NCBI GenBank assembly: GCA_026705765.1
Contig: JAPPAB010000134.1
Span: forward strand, 1 to 64,000
Origin: Gemmatimonadota bacterium
GTDB taxonomy: Bacteria > Latescibacterota > UBA2968
Direction: 5' to 3'
DNA length: 64,000 nt
In this document: positions 24,008-32,491 of the stretch, one piece after another
Numbering within the stretch: the first letter of the stretch is position 1
Layout: each line of letters starts with the position of its first letter
Position numbers and translations under genes: made by a program
Notes under the pieces: model-generated
Database searches by the model: none
What the model was told of the DNA's origin: nothing
Seen by the model: the letters and a program-made list of their open reading frames with translations, nothing else

Positions 24008-25567
24008 TCACTTCCCACCCACCCATAAACCCACAACACACGGCTGATCCTTATCCTCAAACGGATTGACCAAATCGGTATTAAACCCACCCCAGAAATC
24101 CGATTTTTCCATCTCGCCACTGCTCCGCTCACCCGTCAAAATCGCCATCCAATCCACCGCTATCGGCGTCTCCTCATCCACATCGGACAAATCAATACGC
24201 GTATCGCCCCCCTCGGGTAGATACACCAGATACGCATCTCCCGCCAGCGCCAGACAAAGACCGCGCTCCACATACTCATTATCCCCAACCATCTGATTAA
24301 ATGGCAGCCCCTCCAAAAAATCCCTCAACTCTCGATACCTCATCCAGCTCTCTGGCACCGGCTCAAACTTAATCAAATCCCACGACGTATTATCGTAATA
24401 ATAACACGGATATGCGCCTGCCGCATAAATCGCCCACGTCCACTTCAAAATATCATCCCACTCGGCAGTCGTACGCCCGCGATAAGTCTTGAACTGTTCC
24501 TCGGCAAGCTCATACCCATATTCCACATTCACATAAGGCGTACCCGAATTCCGCAACCTGCGAATCGCCTCTCGATTATAGCGCGCAGCATCGGACAAAT
24601 GCACCTGATCCGTCACAAAATCCGACTGGCGATCCGGTTCAGACAGCGTACCCGCGTTTCGAAGTACAACATCGTGCACCGTCAGCAAATGCCCATACGC
24701 ATCCGCCCCGCGAATAATATCCATGCGATCCAGAACATAATCGTGATCGCCCATCTCGCGAAACAGATTCTTGCTCTCTTTGCCCACATCCCAAATCACA
24801 TTCCCAAACGCCTGGTACCGCGCAACCGCATAGCGCCAGAACCGATCATCAGCTTCTGTCTCGCGCGCCGGCCAATTCACCTGCTTATTCTGCACCTGCA
24901 GCATCAGATGAACCACAATCCCCTTCCCGTGCAAATAGCGCATCAAGCGGTCAAAATCGCGAAAAAAATCGATATTCATCCGCTCGTGATCCGGCGCATC
25001 ATTCGCGCCCTCGAACAAAAACATCTCCGGTGGCCCAAAAATATACTCGGGCAACATAGGGCGCGTATCGTCATTCGGTCGCGAACCAAAACCCGTGTGC
25101 GCATACAAATTCACAACAAAACAATTGAACCCCCGACTCGCAACCAGATCGACATGACGATAACACCGCGCCGCATCAGCCTGGTGATAGCTAAACAACC
25201 AATCGCACTCAAAACCCAAATATAAAAACGGCGTACCATCAGACCAGGCAAACCGCTGCGGGTACTCCGGATCAATACCTACCAGACCATGCACATCAGC
25301 GTTCTCATTCCCCACACACTGCACATGCCACTCAGCCCCATCCAGACCCGAATGCTCAGACCGAGAACACCCCCTCCAAACACCTTCTACACCCGGACTA
25401 AAACGGACAACCCACTTATCTCCATCAAAAAAACCGGGCAAATCTTCAATCACCTCGCCCAGTTCGTGTGTAAAAGTTGCCGTCACTTCCACTGCAAACG
25501 GATTTTCATCACCCACATCCGCATACAATTCAAAATCGCACACTGCATATTGCTGCACTTCTACCAT
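24008..25567 (-). CDS. DUF5060/DUF4038 glycoside hydrolase-like protein (GH140-like)
   Basis: This 519-residue protein has an N-terminal beta-sandwich of the DUF5060 type (about residues 1-95). A TIM barrel resembling DUF4038/apiosidase (GH140) follows, opening with RFAWSDGTPFLYLG. Candidate acids are the Asp in IWDVGKES and the Glu in YVNVEYGYE. A small C-terminal beta domain closes the protein. There is no signal peptide, so it may act on imported oligosaccharides. It lies 12 bp after a 30-residue membrane peptide gene and a PhyH gene on the same strand. Confidence 0.75.
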   Translation of the reverse strand: MVEVQQYAVCDFELYADVGDENPFAVEVTATFTHELGEVIEDLPGFFDGDKWVVRFSPGVEGVWRGCSRSEHSGLDGAEWHVQCVGNENADVHGLVGIDPEYPQRFAWSDGTPFLYLGFECDWLFSYHQADAARCYRHVDLVASRGFNCFVVNLYAHTGFGSRPNDDTRPMLPEYIFGPPEMFLFEGANDAPDHERMNIDFFRDFDRLMRYLHGKGIVVHLMLQVQNKQVNWPARETEADDRFWRYAVARYQAFGNVIWDVGKESKNLFREMGDHDYVLDRMDIIRGADAYGHLLTVHDVVLRNAGTLSEPDRQSDFVTDQVHLSDAARYNREAIRRLRNSGTPYVNVEYGYELAEEQFKTYRGRTTAEWDDILKWTWAIYAAGAYPCYYYDNTSWDLIKFEPVPESWMRYRELRDFLEGLPFNQMVGDNEYVERGLCLALAGDAYLVYLPEGGDTRIDLSDVDEETPIAVDWMAILTGERSSGEMEKSDFWGGFNTDLVNPFEDKDQPCVVGLWVGGK

Positions 25568-25579
25568 CGGACAAATCCC

Positions 25580-25672
25580 CTATTTATACGACTTAATCAC
25601 ATAATACAACAGCACACCCAGCACAATAACCACAACGCCCACCCATATCAGCGCCCAAAAATGAACATCCAT
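25580..25672 (-). CDS. 30-residue single-span membrane protein
   Basis: The ATG at 25672 has GGAGG eight bases upstream, and the stop is at 25580. The product starts MDVHFWALIWVG, continues through VVVIVLGVLLYYV and ends IKSYK. That gives one transmembrane helix with a positive C-terminus. It lies 18 bp after the PhyH gene and 12 bp before the GH140-like gene, all on the minus strand. Function unknown; small proteins of this shape often modulate a membrane partner. Confidence 0.65.
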   Translation of the reverse strand: MDVHFWALIWVGVVVIVLGVLLYYVIKSYK

Positions 25673-25690
25673 CCGGTAGCCCTCCGCCTG

Positions 25691-26500
25691 TTATTCCCCA
25701 TCCTCAATCGCCACATCCCGTACCTCATCTGTCCAATCGACCCAGATATCATCTCCCGGGGGCTCTTCCTGAAGCCGGGGCATATCGTTCAGCTTGAAAT
25801 CGTACAACACCGCCTTTCGAATCTGCCGCGAATAATTGGCCGACGCCATATGCCCGATACGGTGATGCCAAAAAACAATATCACCGGGTTCGCCATGCGT
25901 CTGATATGAATTCTCGTCACAAGATTGAAACTGCTCCCTATGCTTCTCCATCCGGGGCAATGGCTCCCTGAGATAGCGCGTCTGGTAATCGAAAAAAAAC
26001 GTGCGATGGCTCCTGGGCCACACCGTAAAACCGCCGCCATCTTCGGGCACATGATCGATATAGCCCACCACAGCAAAATTGAACGCATGGGCATCCACAT
26101 GTAAATGACGCGGTTGGCGCGGAACATCGCCATAGGGCAACGTACAATAAATACCGCGCACACCTGTAGGCTCTGGAAAATTCCCCTTGCCCAGCATCTG
26201 CTCCGCAGCACCCCACACAACCGGATTTTTTGCCAACAACTCGATCATCCAGGGCTCTCTGCCCACCTTGCGGTATTGCCAGCGATAACCGCGCTTATAA
26301 TTGCTGCTATCCATTGATTCCTCTTCCGGCTTAATGGGACCCACCCATGAATCCGGAACGTCTTTCTTCAGACTCGGCGGAGGATCGTCCCACAGGCGTT
26401 CCCGCGCACGGGCGCACAACTCCGGATCCAGAGCGCCCTTCTTCACCAGATATCCCTCGCGTTTGAAAAAACGGATCTCGTCTTCTGTAAGCACAGACAT
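25691..26500 (-). CDS. PhyH-family oxygenase, HxD type
   Basis: This 269-residue protein has GAGGAG before the ATG. It begins TEDEIRFFKREGYLVKKGALD, has the canonical iron motif HVD (LHVDAHAFN), VWPRSHRTFF in place of PGSH, and a distal His in FWHHRIGHMASANYS. It is unlike the tandem trio and keeps the Asp ligand, so it is a separate subgroup. It is the first gene of a minus-strand unit with the 30-residue membrane peptide and the GH140-like protein. Confidence 0.87.
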   Translation of the reverse strand: MSVLTEDEIRFFKREGYLVKKGALDPELCARARERLWDDPPPSLKKDVPDSWVGPIKPEEESMDSSNYKRGYRWQYRKVGREPWMIELLAKNPVVWGAAEQMLGKGNFPEPTGVRGIYCTLPYGDVPRQPRHLHVDAHAFNFAVVGYIDHVPEDGGGFTVWPRSHRTFFFDYQTRYLREPLPRMEKHREQFQSCDENSYQTHGEPGDIVFWHHRIGHMASANYSRQIRKAVLYDFKLNDMPRLQEEPPGDDIWVDWTDEVRDVAIEDGE

Positions 26501-26598
26501 GACACTCTCCTCTTTTATGCGATTGATACTGCACTAATCCAATTATAGGCACTTACGTATCGGCAATAAAGTATAAAGTGAAGTGATGAAATAAAAAA

Positions 26599-26622
26599 CC
26601 CGGTCTTAATAATGAGACCGGG
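26599..26622 (-). terminator. Rho-independent terminator
   Basis: CCCGGTCT (26599-26606) pairs with AGACCGGG (26615-26622). On the minus strand it is followed by TTTTTTAT. It ends the small coiled-coil membrane protein gene. Confidence 0.85.
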
Positions 26623-26681
26623 GGGAGAAATTTCATATTTGTAGTGGCGCATTCGAGAAGCCCCTTTCTGTTCAGGGCTTT

Positions 26682-26933
26682 TCAGATAATGATTGAAACG
26701 GCTGTACCGACATTTGCAAGCAACACAACGACCAGCAGGCCAATAAGCCACCTGAAATTGCTGTTATTGCGAGTGTCCATGTTGGTCAACCGGGTGTCTA
26801 TATTGGAAAAGCCGTTGTCAACGCGGGTTTCAAGGCCAGTCAAGCGCGTATTCATTTGTTCAGCAATTCCCTCGACGCGCGCCAGGCGGGCGTCCATTTC
26901 GGACAGTTTGTCTTGTGGTGTCGGAATCTGCAT
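26682..26933 (-). CDS. Small coiled-coil membrane protein
   Basis: This 83-residue protein has residues 1-57 forming a heptad-rich coiled coil with repeated (T)RLTxLETRVDNxxSNIDTRL-type units (LARVEGIAEQ, TRLTGLETRVD, NIDTRLTNMDTR). Residues 60-80 form one transmembrane helix (WLIGLLVVVLLANVGTAV) at the C-terminus. It resembles small phage-like or hemolysin-XhlA-type tail-anchored proteins but has no known function. It is monocistronic, with its own terminator. Confidence 0.7.
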   Translation of the reverse strand: MQIPTPQDKLSEMDARLARVEGIAEQMNTRLTGLETRVDNGFSNIDTRLTNMDTRNNSNFRWLIGLLVVVLLANVGTAVSIII

Positions 26934-27070
26934 GGGTTTCTTTCTTCGTGTGTAGTTGTCTATACTCCATCTTATGGAATTATAACAGACCTTTTAGAAT
27001 TAAGCAAGTCCTATTGGCGTTTTTTAGCATTGCCCTGTTATACTTCGCCTGTGTCTTTGCTCTAATTTAC

Positions 27071-27424
27071 CTACCCCTCATCCTCCCGCTGATACGACGC
27101 CGTAATCTCGTGATCTATACCCCCGCGAATATTGAAACGGCTGATCACCTCCATCTCAACCGGATCGCACAGCGCCACCAGATCGTTCAAAATCTGATTC
27201 GTCACAGGCTCCATATAAATCCCCTGATCTCGGAACGACCAGAAATAGTGCTTCAGCGACCGCAACTCCACGCATCGCGGACCTGGAACATACCAGATCA
27301 CAATCGTCGCAAAATCCGGTTGCCCCGTCTTGGGACACAGCGACGTAAACTCTGGAAACGTAAACTCAATCGTATAACGCCGCTCCGGATTCGGATTGTC
27401 AAACGCCTCTAATATCGAACTCAT
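27071..27424 (-). CDS. QueF-family protein retaining the catalytic Cys
   Basis: This 117-residue tunnel-fold protein resembles NADPH-dependent preQ0 reductase (QueF, type I). SLCPKTGQPDFA contains C30 and D37 with the exact Cys-x6-Asp spacing of QueF. E54 (CVELRSLKHY) matches the substrate-binding Glu. The usual His-Glu after SFRxxG is Met72-Glu73 here. It overlaps an upstream paralogue by 4 bp. Queuosine synthesis is the likely pathway, but no queC/D/E genes are in the window. Confidence 0.85.
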   Translation of the reverse strand: MSSILEAFDNPNPERRYTIEFTFPEFTSLCPKTGQPDFATIVIWYVPGPRCVELRSLKHYFWSFRDQGIYMEPVTNQILNDLVALCDPVEMEVISRFNIRGGIDHEITASYQREDEG

Positions 27425-27777
27425 CCCTCATCCTCGCGCTCGTACATCACAGACACCCGTGTCTCAATCCCACCTCGCACCGTAAAATCACCCGTCACAT
27501 CTAACGTCAGCGGATCGCACGCCGCTACAAAATCATCCACAATTTTATTAACCACACCCTCGTAAAACACCTTCTCATCCCGAAACGACCCCAAATACCG
27601 CTTCAGCGACATCTGCTCTACACACACCTCTCCCGGCACATAAGAAATCGAAATCGCGGCAAAAATCGGCTGCCCCGTCACCGCGTACAGCGCCGTAAAC
27701 TCCGACGACTCAAAATCAATCGTATAAGTCCTCTTGCGTTCAGGATTTTTAACGCACTCTAACATAAAATCACTCAA
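27421..27777 (-). CDS. QueF paralogue lacking catalytic Cys and Asp
   Basis: This 118-residue protein aligns along its length with the downstream QueF-family protein. At the active site it reads TALYAVTGQPIFA: Cys is replaced by Tyr31 and Asp by Ile38, while the TGQP turn and E53 are kept. It probably starts at TTG 27777, overlapping the previous gene; an ATG at 27765 is possible. It may be a structural partner of the active subunit, like the two halves of long type II QueF, or it may have a new function. Confidence 0.8.
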   Translation of the reverse strand: MSDFMLECVKNPERKRTYTIDFESSEFTALYAVTGQPIFAAISISYVPGEVCVEQMSLKRYLGSFRDEKVFYEGVVNKIVDDFVAACDPLTLDVTGDFTVRGGIETRVSVMYEREDEG

Positions 27778-28936
27778 ACGGCACCAGACTCGCGCCTATC
27801 GGATCGGGACTCGTGGGCCGAATCGGCATCTCCTCATAAGAACGATAAGACACATCCAGATGCGGCGTCTCAACCCGCCTGTACCCTTCATACCGCGAAT
27901 CTATCAACGCCTCCAGCGCACCGGAAATCAGCAACGTACGCTCAACCGGATACTGCGGCTTACCCGTCAAAAACATCTGCTGAATATTCAAACTCAAATA
28001 ACTGAAATGCGCATGCGGATTATCCGGCAAAAAAACGCGCATATTATCCACCTCTCCCCCGCGCTGCGCCGCAAAACCCCACCCGCGCGTGTACCCATTC
28101 AACATAAACGTCGCCGCTGTCAACCCATCTGCATACTCTATCAAAAAAACAGCCGGATTCTCGCAATGCTCGCGCACATCGCCATCCTCCTTCGCCTCAA
28201 TATGCGCCACCGCCGCCGCGTACAAATCGCGATCCCACGCATCCGACGCCCAGACATCATCCCCCTCCAGACACTGCACCGCCACAATCCCCGTCTCTCC
28301 ACCCGCGCGGCGCTCAACCATACACTGCAGCGTCTCCAACGCGTGAAAACCATAAGAATCAAGCCCACCAAAAGCCACCGACACCGCCGTCTCAATCTCC
28401 GTATCCAACGCATACTCAAGCCACGGCTTGCGCCAGGCAAGCGGAAGAGACGACCCCGCCATAAACGGCACCTCCAGCTCCCGCGCGCGATCGCACATCC
28501 ACTTTGCATCGTGCCAATTATACGAAAGATGCTTATCGCTAAACACCGGCACAGACCGCCCCGACGAAGCGAACACCCCGCAAATCTGCTCAAAAAAATA
28601 CTTCCGCGGATACATGTGTTGCTCCTTCTCATTCCAGGGATAATCGCCGTGCTCGCCAATCAGCAACACCCCATCCACCGCCAGCTCATCACCGCCCAAA
28701 GTCAAAGCCTGATTAATACTCCCGTACATCGGCACACCGAATTCCTCTGCAATCGCGCACCCGATATCATCTCTGAAATGCACCTGATCCAGATACATCG
28801 ACACCACATCCACCTCTGGCGGAAGCAACCCGTCATCTGTTGGAAACCCCTTCAAAAACTTCGTCACAATCACATCGGCATGTGACCGCGGAAAATACGA
28901 CGTAATCACCGCTGCAATTTTCTTTCGACCAGCCAT
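27770..28936 (-). CDS. Uncharacterised 388-aa protein with Rossmann-like pattern
   Basis: The start at 28936 has GGAGG eight bases upstream. It begins KKIAAVITSYFPRSHADVIV and contains DGVLLIGEHGDYPWNEKEQ and the C-terminal YPVERTLLISGALEALIDSRYEG. The last is similar in place and spirit to the Gfo/Idh/MocA ending in which a pathway for sugars is regulated, but no NAD motif is seen. I recall similar unnamed proteins in planctomycete-like and poribacterial genomes. It is the first gene of an overlapping operon with the QueF-like pair. Confidence 0.7.
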   Translation of the reverse strand: MAGRKKIAAVITSYFPRSHADVIVTKFLKGFPTDDGLLPPEVDVVSMYLDQVHFRDDIGCAIAEEFGVPMYGSINQALTLGGDELAVDGVLLIGEHGDYPWNEKEQHMYPRKYFFEQICGVFASSGRSVPVFSDKHLSYNWHDAKWMCDRARELEVPFMAGSSLPLAWRKPWLEYALDTEIETAVSVAFGGLDSYGFHALETLQCMVERRAGGETGIVAVQCLEGDDVWASDAWDRDLYAAAVAHIEAKEDGDVREHCENPAVFLIEYADGLTAATFMLNGYTRGWGFAAQRGGEVDNMRVFLPDNPHAHFSYLSLNIQQMFLTGKPQYPVERTLLISGALEALIDSRYEGYRRVETPHLDVSYRSYEEMPIRPTSPDPIGASLVPFE

Positions 28937-29091
28937 AGCTATTCCCTCCAATTGCGTGCCTCGTTTTATAATCGTTAAATTATATCACAATTCGAGAAAA
29001 ACCAATATCTAAATATTCTTACATCCTCACACCCAAAATTTGGTATCTTAAAGCGTCCAAAACGCATTTTAATTTTACCAGGAGGAATCTC

Positions 29092-29697
29092 TTGACCGAA
29101 GTCAAAGCCACCAACATCGTCTGGCACGAAGGCCATGTCGCGCGCAAACAGCGCGAACACCTGCTCGAACAAAAAGGCGCACTCATCTGGCTCACCGGAC
29201 TGCCCAGCTCGGGCAAAAGCACCATCGCATTCACCGCAGAACACGCCCTGATCGAACGCGGGCACCTGGCCTACGTACTCGACGGCGACAACATCCGCCA
29301 CGGCCTGAACAAAAACCTCGGATTCTCAGCCGAAGACCGCGCTGAAAACATCCGCCGCATCGGCGAAGTCGGCAAACTCTTTGCCGACGCCGGCATCATC
29401 ACCCTATCCAGCTTTGTAAGCCCCTATCGCACCGACCGCGACGGCGTGCGCGAACTCATGGAAAATCAGAACTTCATCGAAGTATTCATCAACACCCCGC
29501 TCGACGTATGCGAAGAACGCGACCCCAAGGGCCTGTACCAAAAAGCGCGCACAGGTGAAATACCCAACTTCACCGGCATCTCTGACCCCTACGAACCGCC
29601 CGAAAACCCCGAACTCGTCATACACACCACTGACAGCACCCCCCAGGAAGCCGCATTGCAAATCATCTCCCTGCTCGAAACGCGTGGAAACATCTGA
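29092..29697 (+). CDS. cysC: Adenylylsulfate kinase (APS kinase)
   Basis: Makes PAPS from adenylylsulfate and ATP for sulfation or sulfate assimilation. The 201-residue protein starts at TTG with AGGAGG six bases upstream. The P-loop is GLPSSGKST, followed by LDGDNIRHGLNKNLGFSAEDR and the FVSPYRTDRD motif, all standard for CysC. GLYQKARTGEIPNFTGISDPYE completes the lid region. No ATP sulfurylase is adjacent. The three sulfatases in the window suggest an active sulfate-ester economy. Confidence 0.95.
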   Translation: MTEVKATNIVWHEGHVARKQREHLLEQKGALIWLTGLPSSGKSTIAFTAEHALIERGHLAYVLDGDNIRHGLNKNLGFSAEDRAENIRRIGEVGKLFADAGIITLSSFVSPYRTDRDGVRELMENQNFIEVFINTPLDVCEERDPKGLYQKARTGEIPNFTGISDPYEPPENPELVIHTTDSTPQEAALQIISLLETRGNI

Positions 29698-29699
29698 CA

Positions 29700-30359
29700 A
29701 TGCCCATCATCGACCTCACCATGCCCATTGCCGACCACTTCCGCTGGCCCGTTGAGCGCAGCCTCAAAAGCAGTTTTGAAACCGGCGACATGGCGCAAGT
29801 GACCCACATGGGATGGGCCGTCCACGGATTTACACACGTCGATGCGCCGCGCCACATGTTCCCGGAAGGACCCACCACCAGCGACACCGAACTCGACCAA
29901 ATAGTAGGACAAGCCGCAGTCGTCGATCTCTCGGGCATCGCGCCGGAAACGCCGATCACCGAAGCGCAAATACGCGCTGCCGGACAGCACATACAATCCG
30001 GAGACATCGTCGTCATGAAAACCCGGTGGGACGAAATAGAATCGCATCAAACCCCCGAATTCTGGACCCGCGCGCCCTACATGTCGCGCCCTGCAGCAAA
30101 GTGGCTACGCACGCAAAACATCCGCGCCATCGCATTTGACTTTCCGCAGGACTATCCCATTCGCCAATTGCTCAGTGGCGAAAGAGCACCCCTTTCCGAA
30201 TTTGTAACCCACGACATCCTCCTGCGCGACGGCATCATCCTCATCGAATACATCTGCAACACGGGCATGCTAACAACAGACCGCGTATCCTTCTTCGCCC
30301 TGCCCTTAAAAATCCCCGAAGCCGACGGCGCACCGGCTCGCGTCATCGCAATACCATAA
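29700..30359 (+). CDS. Cyclase-family (kynurenine-formamidase-like) hydrolase
   Basis: This 219-residue metal-dependent hydrolase of the cyclase family has DLTMPIADHFRWP at the start and the metal motif HGFTHVDAPRHM (family consensus HxGTHxDxPxH). FDFPQDYPIR and EYICNTGML come later. Members include KynB and N-formyl hydrolases; the substrate here is unknown. It begins 2 bp after the APS kinase stop, so it is co-transcribed with it. Confidence 0.85.
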   Translation: MPIIDLTMPIADHFRWPVERSLKSSFETGDMAQVTHMGWAVHGFTHVDAPRHMFPEGPTTSDTELDQIVGQAAVVDLSGIAPETPITEAQIRAAGQHIQSGDIVVMKTRWDEIESHQTPEFWTRAPYMSRPAAKWLRTQNIRAIAFDFPQDYPIRQLLSGERAPLSEFVTHDILLRDGIILIEYICNTGMLTTDRVSFFALPLKIPEADGAPARVIAIP

Positions 30360-30375
30360 CCCCCGGAAAACCACC

Positions 30376-31737
30376 ATGATCTACCACCAGCTCTTCGCCC
30401 AAATTGACCGCACCGTACGCGTCGGCGTCATCGGCACCGGACACTACGCCACAGCCCTCGTCACACAATCGCGCGTCGTCGATCAACTCGACGTACCCGT
30501 CGTCTGCGACACAAACCCGGACGCAGCCCAAAATGCATATCACCACGCGGGCCTGGACACCGACAAAACCATCATCTGCGACACCACCCAACAGGCAGCC
30601 CAAGCCATCGAACAGGGCAAATATGTCATCCTCACCGACGCCATGCAAATGATGGACCTGCCCCTCGACGTCATCGTAGAATCCACAGGCGTCCCGAGTG
30701 CAGGCGCAAAACACGGCATAGAAGCCATCCGACACGGCAAACACGTCGCCATGGTATCCAAAGAAACCGACGTCACCGTCGGCCCCATCCTCAAACACCA
30801 CGCAGACAAAGCCGGACGCGTCTATACCGCAGTTGACGGCGACCAGCACGGCCTGCTCATGGGCCTCGTGCAATGGGCGCGCAGCCTGGGCCTCGAAGTC
30901 CTCTGCGGGGGCAAATCACTGGACTCCGACCGCGTTTACGACCCGCAAACCAACGCCATCGTCTGGCCCAAAGGCAAAATCCAGATCCCCGACGAACAGA
31001 TATTCTCCGCCCAAAACCCCTCGGCTCATATCGCACAACGCCGCCAGATCATGGGCGAACTCGGCGCCATCGCCGGTTACGATGTCACCGAACTCACCAT
31101 CGCCGCCAATGCCACCGGCCTCATCCCCGACACAGACACCCTGCACACACCCGTAATTCGCACCGTTGAAATACCCGAAGTCCTCGCACCCCGAGAAGAC
31201 GGCGGCATCTTATCCCACCGCGGCGTCATCGACTGCGTCTCCTGCCTGCGCCAAGCAAACGAACCCGGCCTCGGCGGCGGCGTCTTCATCGTCATCGCCT
31301 GTGAAAACGCCTACTCCCGCCACATCCTCACCACCAAAGGACTCATCCCCAACAAAAAAGGCACCACAGCCCTCATCTACCGACCCTATCACCTCTGCGG
31401 CGTCGAAACACCCATCACAACACTCGTCGCGGGCCTCTTAAACCTGCCCACGGGCACCACCGACTACCGCCCATCCTTCGACGTTGTAGGCCGCGCAAAA
31501 GAACCCCTCAAAGCCGGCGACCAGATCCGCAACGACCACAGCAAAAAAATCGAATACCTCATGCGCCCCGCGCTACCCGTCGCGCCCGACAACCCCCTGC
31601 CCTACCACATGGCCAACGGCAATACCCTCACCCAGGACATCCCCACTGGCGCATTCATCACCGCAAGCGCGATACAACCCAAAAACAACGACCCCCTCTG
31701 GACAATACGCAAAGAGCAGGACGCGCATTTTTTATAA
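30376..31737 (+). CDS. Homoserine-dehydrogenase-like oxidoreductase with SAF domain
   Basis: This 453-residue protein has an N-terminal Rossmann fold (VRVGVIGTGHYATALV), a central ESTGVPSAGAKHG and MVSKETDVTVG catalytic region, and a C-terminal SAF-type beta-clip (GNTLTQDIPTGAFITASAI). This matches the group annotated as predicted homoserine dehydrogenase with SAF domain, whose known members act on sugar acids. It lies 16 bp after the cyclase gene. Confidence 0.82.
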   Translation: MIYHQLFAQIDRTVRVGVIGTGHYATALVTQSRVVDQLDVPVVCDTNPDAAQNAYHHAGLDTDKTIICDTTQQAAQAIEQGKYVILTDAMQMMDLPLDVIVESTGVPSAGAKHGIEAIRHGKHVAMVSKETDVTVGPILKHHADKAGRVYTAVDGDQHGLLMGLVQWARSLGLEVLCGGKSLDSDRVYDPQTNAIVWPKGKIQIPDEQIFSAQNPSAHIAQRRQIMGELGAIAGYDVTELTIAANATGLIPDTDTLHTPVIRTVEIPEVLAPREDGGILSHRGVIDCVSCLRQANEPGLGGGVFIVIACENAYSRHILTTKGLIPNKKGTTALIYRPYHLCGVETPITTLVAGLLNLPTGTTDYRPSFDVVGRAKEPLKAGDQIRNDHSKKIEYLMRPALPVAPDNPLPYHMANGNTLTQDIPTGAFITASAIQPKNNDPLWTIRKEQDAHFL

Positions 31738-31752
31738 AACAAATGAAAACCA

Positions 31753-31812
31753 CTGGATCGCGGCTCAACTTCACGCCGCGATGACGGGTGTCATTACGAA
31801 GTAATCCCGTCC
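31753..31812. repeat. REP-like palindrome, copy A
   Basis: CTGGATCGCGGC with arms ATCGCGGC (31757-31764) and GCCGCGAT (31775-31782) is followed by GACG. A second small hairpin ATTAC/GTAAT inside GACGGG/CCCGTC extends to 31812. The same element occurs at four more intergenic sites in the window. Confidence 0.85.
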
Positions 31813-31848
31813 ATCAGATAAAGAAACACAACGATAGTTGTAAAAAAA

Positions 31849-31879
31849 GAACCGGGTACATCTATGTGATGCACCCGGT
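31849..31879. terminator. Bidirectional terminator
   Basis: AACCGGGT (31849-31856) pairs with ACCCGGTT (31872-31879), with an inner CATC/GATG stem and A/T runs on both sides. It lies between the convergent SAF dehydrogenase and Uma2 genes. Confidence 0.85.
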
Positions 31880-31904
31880 TTCTTTCTAACATCATCCGAC
31901 CTAC

Positions 31905-32477
31905 TCACCAAATCTCATCCAGATCCAGTTCAAATCCCCGCAAAACGGGATCGCCAGAAATGCGCGAAGGCTGCTCCAATTCCTCTATGGGCAAGCCAGC
32001 GCGATACACATAAACCCGCCGTGTATATGGGTCAATCAACCACCCCAAACTAAGGCCATTATCGAGATATTCCCGCATCTTTTCCTGCAATGGGGCCAAC
32101 TGATCACTTTCCGACCGCAATTCAATAACAAAATCGGGACACAATGGAACAAACTTGCGTCGGTCTTCTGAAGACAATGCCATCAGCCGCGTATATTCAA
32201 TCCATGCGGCATCGGGCGACCGCACCGCCCCATTGGGCAACTGAAACCCACCTGACGAATCAAAACTCGCACCCGTACCATCCCCTTTTGCCCAAAACCG
32301 CAACTGCATAGTAATCTCTGCATTGCGCTCGCTCGTCTCACCCCCCGCTGGTGGCATAATAATCACATCTCCCTGCGCATTGCGCTCAATGCAAACATCG
32401 CGATTGAGCCGACAAAACGCATAAAAATCCTCATCACTCACCTCGATCACCGGCTGAAAATGCAAGACAGTTTCCAT
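31905..32477 (-). CDS. Uma2-family (DUF820) putative nuclease
   Basis: This protein of about 190 residues carries the Uma2 restriction-like fold: IERNAQGDVIIMPPAGGETSERNAEI, then SPDAAWIEY and PDFVIELRSESDQL with the PD-(D/E)xK-type acidic residues, then KMREYLDNGLSLGWLIDP. The start at 32477 has GGAG nine bases upstream. An earlier in-frame ATG at 32492 overlaps the aconitase stop by one base. Function in vivo is unknown; these genes are very numerous in cyanobacteria and candidate phyla. Confidence 0.85.
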   Translation of the reverse strand: METVLHFQPVIEVSDEDFYAFCRLNRDVCIERNAQGDVIIMPPAGGETSERNAEITMQLRFWAKGDGTGASFDSSGGFQLPNGAVRSPDAAWIEYTRLMALSSEDRRKFVPLCPDFVIELRSESDQLAPLQEKMREYLDNGLSLGWLIDPYTRRVYVYRAGLPIEELEQPSRISGDPVLRGFELDLDEIW

Positions 32478-32491
32478 CTTTGCAATCTCCA

